Below are positions 25,669 through 34,827 of a stretch of DNA of 64,000 bases, in pieces. How positions within the stretch are numbered: position 1 is the first letter of the stretch; each line of letters begins with the position of its first letter. Made by a program: the position numbers and the translations under genes. The DNA is from JBBIII01 sp037446575. Its GTDB lineage: Bacteria > Bacteroidota > Ignavibacteria > UBA10030. The stretch lies in the NCBI GenBank assembly GCA_037446575.1, contig JBBIII010000004.1:1-64000 (forward strand), in the 5' to 3' direction. The notes beneath the pieces are model-generated. The model did no database searches and had not been told where the DNA came from. It saw only the letters and a list, made by a program, of their open reading frames with translations.

Positions 25669-26850
25669 ATGGATCATCATAAAAAAGAGTGTCCCGGCAA
25701 AGAAAAATACCTTCAAGGAAAACGAGTTCTACCTAAACCTGTTTCACCGGAAATGAGTCTTGCATCTATTATTGATAATATGGATGCATATAACGGCGGC
25801 AGATTGCGTGCCGCCTGCCAATTAATGAAAGAAAAATATTCGCAGGATGATGTTACTATCGGGCTAAGCATCGCCGGAGCGCTAACTCCAGCCGGACTCG
25901 GACCTTCAACAATAATTCCTTTAATGAATCACGGCTTTGTTGACTGGCTTGTGGCTACCGGAGCAAACATGTATCACGACCTCCATTTTGCATTCAATAT
26001 GCCCTTGTTTCGCGGCAGTCATAATGTTGATGATGCCGACTTGCGCGATAAAGGCGTTACAAGAATTTATGACATCCTGTTCGATTATCAAGATGTATTG
26101 ATGGAGACAGATAAAATTTTGCGCAAAATAATGCTGCGTCCTGAATTTCAGAAGGAAATGGGCACACGAGAATTTTATCATCTTCTCGGAAAAGTAGTAG
26201 ATGAATATGAACGAAAAAATAATATCGGTCAAGTAAGCGTTCTTGCCGCCGCTTATCGGAATGGTATTCCGGTTTTTACTTCATCGCCAGGTGATTCTAC
26301 AATCGGAATGAATGTAGCCGGATTGGAATTGCTTGCTGAAGCATCGGGTTTGCTTGATAAATTTAAGCTGAAAATTAATCCGAGTATTGATGTGAATGAT
26401 TCAACGGCAATTATTCTTAATGCAAAAAAATACGAAAACGGAAAAACCGGTGTACTACTTATAGGCGGCGGAAGTCCAAAGAATTTTATGCTTCAAACAG
26501 AACCTCAAATTCAAGAAGTGCTTATGATACCGGAAGCTGGGCAGGATTACGACATCAACATCACCGATGCACGTCCCGATACAGGTGGACTTTCTGGCGC
26601 GCCACCAAGTGAAGCGGCAAGCTGGGGTAAAATAGACCCATCTAAATTAGATGAAACAGTAACAGCTTACATTGATGTTACTGTTGCTTTTCCGCTATTA
26701 GCGGCATACGTAATTCAAACAACAAAACCTAAAAAATTGAAACGTTTATATGATAGAGGCGCAGAACTTCGACAAAAACTTATCAAATCTTATCTTGAAA
26801 ATAATAAAGAAGTTGAAGAGCTAAGGGCTCTCATAAAAAAACTTATTTAA
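25669..26850 (+). CDS. Deoxyhypusine-synthase-like enzyme, probable polyamine synthase
   Basis: A 393-aa NAD-dependent member of the deoxyhypusine synthase family. The catalytic lysine of the family is kept as Lys321 in EAASWGKI, and PGDSTIGMN corresponds to an NAD-binding segment. The residues that hold protein substrate in eukaryotic DHS are changed: GGGVAKHH is replaced by GGGSPKNF. Bacteria have no eIF5A, and the next gene is an ornithine-type decarboxylase, so I infer a small-molecule role in homospermidine or spermidine-type synthesis. The exact product is not decided by sequence. Confidence 0.85.
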   Translation: MDHHKKECPGKEKYLQGKRVLPKPVSPEMSLASIIDNMDAYNGGRLRAACQLMKEKYSQDDVTIGLSIAGALTPAGLGPSTIIPLMNHGFVDWLVATGANMYHDLHFAFNMPLFRGSHNVDDADLRDKGVTRIYDILFDYQDVLMETDKILRKIMLRPEFQKEMGTREFYHLLGKVVDEYERKNNIGQVSVLAAAYRNGIPVFTSSPGDSTIGMNVAGLELLAEASGLLDKFKLKINPSIDVNDSTAIILNAKKYENGKTGVLLIGGGSPKNFMLQTEPQIQEVLMIPEAGQDYDINITDARPDTGGLSGAPPSEAASWGKIDPSKLDETVTAYIDVTVAFPLLAAYVIQTTKPKKLKRLYDRGAELRQKLIKSYLENNKEVEELRALIKKLI

Positions 26851-26879
26851 TAATAATGAAAACCGCTAAGAACGCCAGC

Positions 26880-26905
26880 AATCACAAAGGGTATCCCTTG
26901 TGATT
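26880..26905. repeat. Hairpin in a CGCTAAGAACGCC-type intergenic repeat
   Basis: AATCACAAAGGG and CCCTTGTGATT form an 11-bp stem with one bulged base around TAT. The bases just before (AACCGCTAAGAACGCCA) resemble a degenerate repeat seen between genes in many environmental bacterial genomes. There is no T-run, so it is not a good terminator; the downstream decarboxylase gene is probably still cotranscribed. Confidence 0.5.
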
Positions 26906-26933
26906 TGGGATATCTTATTTTATAGGACAGAAT

Positions 26934-28067
26934 ATGAAAGAAGAACTTCTAAAATTAGTCGCTAAGCATGGATCGCCTTTGTGCATTCTTGACCACGAAA
27001 AAATTCGAGAAAATTATAGGATATTCAAAAAGCATCTTCCGCGCATTCAATGTTATTACGCCGTAAAAGCAAATTCTACGCAGGAAATTATTGAAACGCT
27101 TTTTAAGGAAGGTTCGAGTTTCGATGTCGCTTCTTACAATGAATTCATGCAGGTCTATCAGTATATAATTAACTTCAAAGAGAAAGATAGAAAGCATTTC
27201 GTTTGGGATAAAATAATTTTTTCCAACACAATTAAGGATCGGCATACGCTTCAAAATATTAAGGAATATAAACCATTAGTTACATATGATAATTTTGATG
27301 AAATCAAAAAGATTAAAACTTATTGCAATACGGCTGGGCTTGTATTACGACTAAAGGTTCCGGATACCGGTTCGCAAGTTGAGATGGCGTCGAAATTTGG
27401 GGCTGAACCAGCAGAAGCGTCAAAATTAATTCAACATGCGTTTGATGCAGGACTTACTGTTGAAGGTCTTAGTTTCCATGTCGGGAGTCAATGCACAAAC
27501 TTTGATAATTATACCGAAGCGCTCGCAATTACATCAGAGATTTTTAACGATGCAAGGAAGAAAGGTTATAAGTTAAACATTGTTGATATTGGCGGTGGTT
27601 TTCCTGTTCCGTATGATCCGCAAGTTCCGGATTTTAAAAAACTTGCTGATATTTTAAATTCCGAAATTAAAAGACTTTTCCCAGACGATATAGAGATACT
27701 TGCCGAGCCAGGACGATTTATTGTAGCAACCGCCGCAACATTAGTTGCAGAAATTATTGGAAAAGCTAGAAGAGACGGAAAGGTATTTTATCACATTAAC
27801 GATGGTGTTTATCATACTTTCTCAGGTGTAGTGTACGATCACTGGATTCCGAACTTCAATTCTTTTAGAAATGGATTTCAGGAAATATGCGCCATTGTCG
27901 GTCCCACCTGTGACAGCTTCGATAAAATTACTCTTGGAATTGCATTGCCGGGTGATTTAGAGGTTGGAGAATTTCTTTTTACAGAAAATATAGGCGCTTA
28001 CAGCACAGCGTCATCTACCAAATTCAATGGATTTGATGGAGCGAAAATAGTGCATAAAAACTTATAA
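26934..28067 (+). CDS. Fold-III PLP-dependent decarboxylase (ornithine/lysine/arginine family)
   Basis: A 377-aa alanine-racemase-fold decarboxylase. The PLP lysine is Lys45 in YYAVKANS. FHVGSQC, DIGGGFPVPYD and EPGRFIVA bind the cofactor phosphate. GPTCDSFD carries Cys326 and Asp327 of the ornithine-decarboxylase active site. The short form and the neighbouring DHS-like enzyme point to ornithine decarboxylase giving putrescine for the polyamine step, though lysine or carboxynorspermidine specificity cannot be ruled out by eye. Confidence 0.88.
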   Translation: MKEELLKLVAKHGSPLCILDHEKIRENYRIFKKHLPRIQCYYAVKANSTQEIIETLFKEGSSFDVASYNEFMQVYQYIINFKEKDRKHFVWDKIIFSNTIKDRHTLQNIKEYKPLVTYDNFDEIKKIKTYCNTAGLVLRLKVPDTGSQVEMASKFGAEPAEASKLIQHAFDAGLTVEGLSFHVGSQCTNFDNYTEALAITSEIFNDARKKGYKLNIVDIGGGFPVPYDPQVPDFKKLADILNSEIKRLFPDDIEILAEPGRFIVATAATLVAEIIGKARRDGKVFYHINDGVYHTFSGVVYDHWIPNFNSFRNGFQEICAIVGPTCDSFDKITLGIALPGDLEVGEFLFTENIGAYSTASSTKFNGFDGAKIVHKNL

Positions 28068-28108
28068 TTTTTTTGCACCAACTATATTTCAAAGGTATAT
28101 ATTAATTA

Positions 28109-28981
28109 ATGGCGACAAAAAATCTTAATCCATATTTGCTAGGCGCGCATATGTCTATCGCCGGCGGTATGCACACATCTGTAGAACGCGCTTCTAAAAT
28201 TGGCTGTAATGTTATGCAAGTTTTTGTTAAGAACAACAATCAATGGCGCGGTAAGAAATTATCTGACAAAGAAATTTTATTATTCAAAGAAAAGCTTACG
28301 CAATCAGATATCAAATACGTAATGGCTCATGATACTTATCTAATTAACTTATGCGCAATAAATAAGATGATATTGTCAAGATCACGCGCTACATTAAAAG
28401 ACGAGTTTGATCGTTGTGAGCAACTCGGAATCGAGTATTTGAATTTTCATCCCGGCTCACACATGGGTCAAGGCGAAGTTGATGGAATCAAACTTATTGC
28501 AGATTCATTGAATATAATTCATGGGCAAACAACAGGTTACAAAGTAAAAAGTGTTCTTGAAACAACTGCCGGTCAAGGAACCGCTATCGGTTATAGGTTT
28601 GAACAACTACAGGCAATAATTGATTTGATTGAAGAAAAAAATAGAATGGCCGTATGTATAGATACATGTCATATTTTTGCCGCTGGATATAATATATCGA
28701 ACGAAGCGGGATGGGAAAAGACATTTAATGAGTTCGATGATATTATCGGTTTGGAACGATTAGTTGCATTTCATGTGAATGATTCAAAACGGGAATGCGG
28801 CTCTCGTATAGATAGGCATGAACATATTGGGAAAGGGAAAATCGGTCTTGAAGGTTTCCGATTGCTTATGAATGATCAGCGATTTCTCGATACTCCCAAA
28901 ATTCTTGAAACGCCGAAGGGTGAAGATATGAAGGAAGATATCGAGAACATTAAAAAACTTAGACTATTGGCAATGCCTTAA
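28109..28981 (+). CDS. nfo: Deoxyribonuclease IV (AP endonuclease)
   Basis: A 290-aa endonuclease IV that cuts DNA 5' to abasic sites in base excision repair. The trinuclear zinc TIM barrel is recognisable from GAHMSIAGGMHTSVERA, YLNFHPGSHMGQG, LETTAGQGTAIG, VCIDTCHIFAAGY, FHVNDSKRECGSRIDRHEHIG and ETPKGEDM. Length agrees with the family (about 280). It follows the decarboxylase by 41 bases. Confidence 0.97.
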   Translation: MATKNLNPYLLGAHMSIAGGMHTSVERASKIGCNVMQVFVKNNNQWRGKKLSDKEILLFKEKLTQSDIKYVMAHDTYLINLCAINKMILSRSRATLKDEFDRCEQLGIEYLNFHPGSHMGQGEVDGIKLIADSLNIIHGQTTGYKVKSVLETTAGQGTAIGYRFEQLQAIIDLIEEKNRMAVCIDTCHIFAAGYNISNEAGWEKTFNEFDDIIGLERLVAFHVNDSKRECGSRIDRHEHIGKGKIGLEGFRLLMNDQRFLDTPKILETPKGEDMKEDIENIKKLRLLAMP

Positions 28982-29157
28982 TTTATGTTTTTTCAAAAAT
29001 GAAGAACACATTTGCAGGTGAAGTTAAACTAATTTATATTAGAACGAGTTGCCTCTATAAAAATGTTGTAGCCAATTTTCGAGAATTATTTTTCTAATAG
29101 TTGGTTACTTTCGAAACTTAATTTGGTTGTAAGCATACAATAATAAAGGATAAACCC

Positions 29158-30183
29158 ATGAATAACCTCAGTGCTTACATACGTAATAATTTATCTAATG
29201 TCCGCTATATCACCCTTCTAATAATTTTAACCTTATGTTTTATTCAATGCGGACAACCCGTTAAGAAATATCGTGTAGGAATAATGTGCGGATTAGGTTT
29301 TTTTGCTAATACGATTGACGGATTCAAACAAAAGATGTCTGAGTTAGGGTATGTTGAAGAAAAAAATATTTACTATGATATTCAAAGAGCCGAATCGAAC
29401 GTGGATTCTGTAGAGATTATAACAAAGAAATTTGTGAGTGATAAAGTCGATCTAATTTTTGTTTTTCCAACAGACGCTACTTTGAAGACAAAAGAAGTTG
29501 CACGAGGTTCTTCAATTCCAATTTTATTTGCAAACGCAAATATTGAGGGGGTTAATTTAGTTAAAAGTATAAAGGAGCCGGGAGAGAATATTACCGGTGT
29601 AAGATATCCTGGCCCTGATCTTACGATAAAACGATTTGAAATTATGTGCGAAATAGCGCCAAAAGCAAAAACATTTTTTATTCCTTATAAGCGAAATAAT
29701 CCGATAGTGCCGAGTCAATTAGAAGTATTACGTATAGCTGCAAATGATGCAGGCATAAAACTTATCGAAGCTCCGGCTAGTTCTGTTGAAGAATTGCGCG
29801 AAAACTTAAAAAAGCAAGTAGTAAATAATAAAACGAATATTCATGCGATATTAATGATAGCTGAACCTCTTGCAGTTATGCCGCCATATTTTTTGGAATT
29901 AGCGAAATATGCTGTAAAATATAAAATTCCGTTTGGAGGCGCACTAATGATGGTTGAAGGATATAGTTCAATTTTTGGAGTATCCACCGATAATGTGGCA
30001 GTTGGCAAACAAGCCGCGCCTTTAGCTGATAAAATATTAAAAGGAGCTCGTGCAGGTACAATCCCTGTTGTGTCGGCAGAAAATTTTCTACAAATAAACT
30101 TAGTGGCTGTAAAACAATTAGGCATTAAAATTCCCGAGGGCATCTTAAAGCAGGCAAATAAAGTAATTAATATTCTTGAATAA
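29158..30183 (+). CDS. ABC-type substrate-binding lipoprotein (TrpX-like family)
   Basis: A 341-aa binding protein. An N-terminal membrane segment runs to Cys31 (LCFIQC), a plausible lipobox. The mature part has the two-lobe fold of the PF04392/TrpX family: YRVGIMCGLGFFANTIDGFKQKM, LIFVFPTDATLKTKE, IPILFANANIEG, NITGVRYP. No permease or ATPase gene is nearby. The next gene, five bases downstream, is a sensor kinase with a large periplasmic domain, so the protein may serve signalling rather than uptake. The ligand is unknown. Confidence 0.85.
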   Translation: MNNLSAYIRNNLSNVRYITLLIILTLCFIQCGQPVKKYRVGIMCGLGFFANTIDGFKQKMSELGYVEEKNIYYDIQRAESNVDSVEIITKKFVSDKVDLIFVFPTDATLKTKEVARGSSIPILFANANIEGVNLVKSIKEPGENITGVRYPGPDLTIKRFEIMCEIAPKAKTFFIPYKRNNPIVPSQLEVLRIAANDAGIKLIEAPASSVEELRENLKKQVVNNKTNIHAILMIAEPLAVMPPYFLELAKYAVKYKIPFGGALMMVEGYSSIFGVSTDNVAVGKQAAPLADKILKGARAGTIPVVSAENFLQINLVAVKQLGIKIPEGILKQANKVINILE

Positions 30184-30188
30184 AATTA

Positions 30189-33100
30189 ATGAAAAATATT
30201 TTTAGGTTAGAGGGAAATAGAAGCTTAACGACAACTCTCACATCTTCTTTTTTTGGCGTCAGTCTAATTGGCTTAATAATATTGGGCGGCTTGCTTCTTT
30301 TCTTTAATATTCGTGTTCACCAAACTGCAATTTATACCAACCAACATTTAATAGCGCATGATGCCGCAAAAACTGTAAGTAATTTTTTGCTTGAAAAAAT
30401 AAGCGTTTTGGAAACAATATTTTGGATATATAATCCGAATGAAATGACAGTGGTTGGCAGAAAAGAGATTTTGCATGGATTACTAGGAATTCAACCTTCA
30501 TTTAAACAGATAATAATATTTGACAAGGAAGAAAAAGAAACATCGCGTGTTTCACGTCGTTCAAGAATGGAGTTTATGAGGTATGAATTAAAATTTAAAA
30601 AAGAAATAATTGCACAAATTAAATTAGGTCTTACTTATTTAAGCCCTGTTTATATTGATGAGTTCACTTTAGAGCCGCTTGTAGTTGTTGCTGTTCCTGT
30701 AAAGGATATAGTAGGTGATGTCCAAGCTTCGGTAGTAGCAGAAATCAATTTAAAATTCATGTGGGATTTGGTCGACCAAATAAAAATTGGCGATACTGGT
30801 TACGCTTATGTTGTAGATAGAAACGGAAATTTAATCTCTTTTGGAGATGCTTCTCGTGTTTTGCAGAATGAAAATGTTAAACACATATCTGCAGTATCCG
30901 AATTTATTCTCGATACAAATTCTTTACGTTCGCCGTTTGTAAGCACGTATAAAGGCATTAAACAATCAACGGTTGTTGGAACTTACGTTCCACTTGGGAA
31001 TCCGGATTGGGCAGTTGTTACAGAATTGCCCTGGGAAGAAGCATATAGCCAAACTATAATTGAAATAATTATTGCAATTATCGCACTCGTTTTAATTGTA
31101 TTTATAATCAGCATTTTAGGAATTTATGTTGCAAAGCGGCTTTCTATTCCGATAGTCAATCTCATGAATACAGCAACATCAATTGCTGGCGGTGAAAAAA
31201 ATATTTTAGCGGAGATAAAGGGTCCAAAGGAAGTCGCCGCTCTTGCTGAAGCTTTTAACAGCATGACAACTCAATTACGAAGCATAAACAAGGAATTGGA
31301 ACAACAAATTGCAGAAGTTAAGCGCACTGAAAAAGAATTGCGTGAAAAGACAAAAGAACTGGATAACTATTTTACTAACTCACTCGATTTGTTATGTATT
31401 GCCGATACAGATGGAAATTTCCGTCGATTGAATAAAGAATGGGAAATTGCATTAGGATACTTTCTTCACGAATTAGAAGGAAAGAAATTTTTAGATTTTG
31501 TGCATCCGGAAGATATAAAATCAACTGAAGAAGTCGTTGCCGAACTTGGCAAACAAAAGGAAGTGCTTAATTTTGTGAACCGGTATAAATGTAAAGATGG
31601 TGCTTATAGATGGTTAGAATGGCGGTCATTTCCATTTGGAAATTTGATCTATGCGGCGGCAAGAGATATAACTGAACGAAAAATAATTGAAGAAGCATTA
31701 CAATTAACGCGTTTTACTGTTGATCATGCGGCAGATGCAATATATTGGATTGATTCCAACGCTAAGATAGTTGATGTTAATCAATCAGCTTGTAATACGC
31801 TTGGTTATAAACGCAGTGAATTAATAAAAATGTCTCTGATGGATATTGATTCGCAATTTTCTATCGAACATTGGACGGAAGCTTGGGAAAAAATAAAACA
31901 ATATGGAACTTTAACGCGCGAAACTATTCATAAAACTAAAGACGGACGGTTGATTCCAGTTGAGATTATTGCCAATTATATAAAATTCGGCGGACAAGAA
32001 TTAGACTGCGCATTTGTAAGAGATATAACCGAAAGAAAGCAGGCAGATGAAACTAAACGGTTATTAGCACACACGATGGAAAGTATTTCTGAAATTGCCA
32101 CCATCACAAATCTTGAAGATAAATATACGTTTGTGAACGAAGCATTTCTGAGAACTTATGGATACGAACGTAATGAAGTAATTGGAAGACATGTAAGTTT
32201 AGTGTGGTCTTCTAATAATCCACCGGATCTTCACACGCAAATTCTTGAACAAAGTCGGGTAATGCCATGGCGTGGAGAAGCACTAAACATAACAAAAGAT
32301 GGGAAAGAATTTCCAGTTTTGCTTCGCACATCTCAAGTTAAAGATGAAAATGGTACTGTTATCGGACTTGTTGGCATTGCTGAAGATATAAGCGAGCGAA
32401 AGCAATTGGAAGCTCAACTAATGCAGTCTCAAAAAATGGAAGCGGTAGGCAGACTGGCAGGTGGAATAGCGCACGATTTTAATAATATGATAAGCGTAAT
32501 TCTTGGTTATGCGTCGTTACTTGAAAAAAGTCTTACTCCTTCTGATCCATTAATGCAAAATATTAATGCAATCACTAATGCCGCCCAACGTTCAGCAAAT
32601 CTTACAAAGCAATTGCTTGCCTATGCTCGTAGGCAGGTCATTATGCCGATTGTTGTTAATTTAAATGATGCTCTTTCAACTCTTTCAAAAATGTTAGAAC
32701 GCCTGTTAGGCGAAGATATTTCACTAAAGCTTAATTTGGCAAATGATTTATGGAATATTAAATTCGATCCAACGCAATTAGATCAAATATTAGCCAATTT
32801 AGCTACTAATGCGCGTGATGCAATTGAAGATGTAGGATCAATTGTCATAAAAACCTCAAATGTAGTCATCGATGCATCCGATGCGCAAGAATATATAGAT
32901 GTCGTACAAGGTGAATATGTTTTGCTCTCTTTTAGTGATAGCGGAAAAGGGATAGATAATGAAACTCAATCGAGAATTTTTGATCCATTCTTTACTACAA
33001 AACCAAAAGGACAAGGGACTGGACTTGGCTTATCAACAGTTTTTGGAATAATGAAACAAAACAATGGATTTATTTTAATTAATAGTGAAATAGGGCAAGG

Positions 33101-33551
33101 CACGACTTTCAAATTATACTTCCCTCGATTTTACGGTAAAGCAGAAAAACGGTCTGAATTTACAATGCAAGAACCGCAACGCAGGCATGAAACTGTCTTA
33201 ATTGTTGAGGACGAAAAAGATCTTCTCGAATTGAATAGAATAACTTTAGAGATGTACGGATATAACGTTCTTACCGCTCAATCTCCGGGTGATGCAATAC
33301 TTCTTGTTGAAAAAAATAAACAGAAAATAGAACTTCTTATCACTGATGTAGTGATGCCCGGAATGAATGGGAGAGAATTGAAGAACCGTATCGAATCAAT
33401 TAAACCAGGGTTAAAAACAATTTATATGTCCGGCTATACTGCAGATGTAGTTGCCAATAGGGGAATATTGGAAAAAGGCGTACATTTTATTCAGAAACCT
33501 TTCAAGCCAAACGAATTGATAATTATGGTTCAGAAAGTATTAAGCGTATAG
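30189..33551 (+). CDS. Hybrid sensor histidine kinase (Cache-HAMP-3 PAS-HisKA-HATPase-REC)
   Basis: A 1120-aa membrane kinase. Order: membrane helix (about 17-36), periplasmic double-Cache-like sensor (about 38-285), second helix (about 289-313), HAMP (about 312-365), three PAS domains (about 390-500, 508-625, 632-750), HisKA with His762 in GGIAHDFNN, an ATPase domain with N box NLATNARDAI and G boxes DSGKGID and GQGTGLGL, and a C-terminal receiver (about 1003-1118) with phospho-acceptor Asp1053 (ITDVVMPG) and lysine in IQKPF. No output regulator is adjacent, so phosphate must pass on through another protein. Confidence 0.93.
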   Translation: MKNIFRLEGNRSLTTTLTSSFFGVSLIGLIILGGLLLFFNIRVHQTAIYTNQHLIAHDAAKTVSNFLLEKISVLETIFWIYNPNEMTVVGRKEILHGLLGIQPSFKQIIIFDKEEKETSRVSRRSRMEFMRYELKFKKEIIAQIKLGLTYLSPVYIDEFTLEPLVVVAVPVKDIVGDVQASVVAEINLKFMWDLVDQIKIGDTGYAYVVDRNGNLISFGDASRVLQNENVKHISAVSEFILDTNSLRSPFVSTYKGIKQSTVVGTYVPLGNPDWAVVTELPWEEAYSQTIIEIIIAIIALVLIVFIISILGIYVAKRLSIPIVNLMNTATSIAGGEKNILAEIKGPKEVAALAEAFNSMTTQLRSINKELEQQIAEVKRTEKELREKTKELDNYFTNSLDLLCIADTDGNFRRLNKEWEIALGYFLHELEGKKFLDFVHPEDIKSTEEVVAELGKQKEVLNFVNRYKCKDGAYRWLEWRSFPFGNLIYAAARDITERKIIEEALQLTRFTVDHAADAIYWIDSNAKIVDVNQSACNTLGYKRSELIKMSLMDIDSQFSIEHWTEAWEKIKQYGTLTRETIHKTKDGRLIPVEIIANYIKFGGQELDCAFVRDITERKQADETKRLLAHTMESISEIATITNLEDKYTFVNEAFLRTYGYERNEVIGRHVSLVWSSNNPPDLHTQILEQSRVMPWRGEALNITKDGKEFPVLLRTSQVKDENGTVIGLVGIAEDISERKQLEAQLMQSQKMEAVGRLAGGIAHDFNNMISVILGYASLLEKSLTPSDPLMQNINAITNAAQRSANLTKQLLAYARRQVIMPIVVNLNDALSTLSKMLERLLGEDISLKLNLANDLWNIKFDPTQLDQILANLATNARDAIEDVGSIVIKTSNVVIDASDAQEYIDVVQGEYVLLSFSDSGKGIDNETQSRIFDPFFTTKPKGQGTGLGLSTVFGIMKQNNGFILINSEIGQGTTFKLYFPRFYGKAEKRSEFTMQEPQRRHETVLIVEDEKDLLELNRITLEMYGYNVLTAQSPGDAILLVEKNKQKIELLITDVVMPGMNGRELKNRIESIKPGLKTIYMSGYTADVVANRGILEKGVHFIQKPFKPNELIIMVQKVLSV

Positions 33552-33587
33552 TTTTAGTTCGGTTTTTATTTTTTAAAAATTTGTAAT

Positions 33588-34637
33588 ATGACTCTTAAAG
33601 ATATTTTAGATAGTCATACAAAAGAGGGAACACTCTATGCCCAACAAAAGCAGGAGTGGGTGCAATGTTTTGCTTGTGGCCATCGGTGTAAGATTCCGTC
33701 CGGTAAAGATGGTATATGCAAAATCAGATTTAACAAAAATGGAAAATTATTTGTACCATTTGGTTATGTTTCAGGGATTGCTGTTGATCCAATCGAAAAG
33801 AAACCCTTTTTTCATGCATATCCTGGATCTAACGCATTAAGCTTTGGTATGCTTGGCTGCGATTATCACTGTCCGTTTTGTCAAAACTGGATAACTTCTC
33901 AGTCGTTGCGAGATCCACATGCTGTATCTTCTATTCAGGAAGTAACCGCCAAAGAAATAATCGATCTTGCTGTCAAACATAAAGCTCCGGTTATTACAAG
34001 TACATATAATGAGCCGCTTATTACTACGGAATGGGCAGTTGAAATCTTCAAGTTAGCGAAAAAAGAGGGCTTAGTTACTTCTTATGTATCCAATGGAAAT
34101 GGAACCTCGGAAGTTCTGAATTATTTAAATCCATGGATTGACCTTTTTAAAATTGACTTAAAAAGTTTCAGGCAAAAATCATATCAACAAATGGGCGGAA
34201 TTCTTCAAAATGTACTTGACACAATTCAATTGCTTTTTAATCAAAGGAAATGGATTGAAATAGTAACTCTTATAATACCTAAAATGAATGATTCAGATGA
34301 AGAATTAAAAGATATTGCAAATTTTATTTTTTCTATTTCTCCAAATATTCCTTGGCATGTAACTGCATTTCATCAAGATTATAAAATGTCGTCATCTGAA
34401 AAAGTAACTCCAATTTCCACGCTCCTACGCGCCGCCGAAATAGGTTACAAAGCCGGTCTGCATTTTGTTTATACAGGTAATAGACCGGGTGAAACACACA
34501 ATTATGAAAATACATATTGTTGGGTGTGTAATGAATTGTTAATTGAGCGTTGTGGGTTTAGAATTTTAAACAATCACATTTCCGACGACGGTTGCAGAAA
34601 ATGCGGAACAAAAATAGCCGGCAGATGGAATGCTTAA
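33588..34637 (+). CDS. amrS: AmmeMemoRadiSam system radical SAM enzyme
   Basis: A 349-aa radical SAM protein. The cluster motif is GCDYHCPFCQNW (Cys91, Cys95, Cys98). An N-terminal CFACGHRCKIP...GICKIR segment gives a possible zinc or second-cluster site, and IITSTYNEPLITTEWA and the YTGNRPGETHN segment are typical of this PflA-related family. The C-terminal extension has CWVCNEL and CRKCG pairs, a zinc-ribbon-like tail seen in this family. The usual partners (Memo-like and AMMECR1-like proteins) are not in the window. The reaction is not established. Confidence 0.88.
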   Translation: MTLKDILDSHTKEGTLYAQQKQEWVQCFACGHRCKIPSGKDGICKIRFNKNGKLFVPFGYVSGIAVDPIEKKPFFHAYPGSNALSFGMLGCDYHCPFCQNWITSQSLRDPHAVSSIQEVTAKEIIDLAVKHKAPVITSTYNEPLITTEWAVEIFKLAKKEGLVTSYVSNGNGTSEVLNYLNPWIDLFKIDLKSFRQKSYQQMGGILQNVLDTIQLLFNQRKWIEIVTLIIPKMNDSDEELKDIANFIFSISPNIPWHVTAFHQDYKMSSSEKVTPISTLLRAAEIGYKAGLHFVYTGNRPGETHNYENTYCWVCNELLIERCGFRILNNHISDDGCRKCGTKIAGRWNA

Positions 34638-34678
34638 ATATATGGGAAAACTTATTATGCTTTTAAATAAATTTTTAA

Positions 34679-34827
34679 TAGAGACATCAAAAATATTATG
34701 TAAGAAAAGTTATTACAATCCCAATAGAATCTGTAAAATCCTACGCCCTTCGCAGGGTGACAAACTTACCTGTAAAAGTGCGGTTATTTCGTTTTATAGA
34801 ATGTTTTCAGTTTTTCAGAGGTCTCTA
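34679..34827. repeat. MITE-like element with TAGAGAC terminal inverted repeats, copy 1
   Basis: The ends read TAGAGACATC and TTTTTCAGAGGTCTCTA, inverted versions of each other apart from a short deletion in the left arm. TTAA flanks both sides, as a target duplication would. The interior holds a small CCCT-TCGC-AGGG hairpin. The same end sequences bound an element at 38272-38369. It carries no gene, but its right end contains the start codon of the downstream lipoprotein. Confidence 0.5.

Noticed and set aside
34630..34800. Extended N-terminus of the EEP lipoprotein overlapping the radical SAM gene
   Set aside because: The extra residues come from repeat-like DNA and bury the lipoprotein signal in the middle of the protein.
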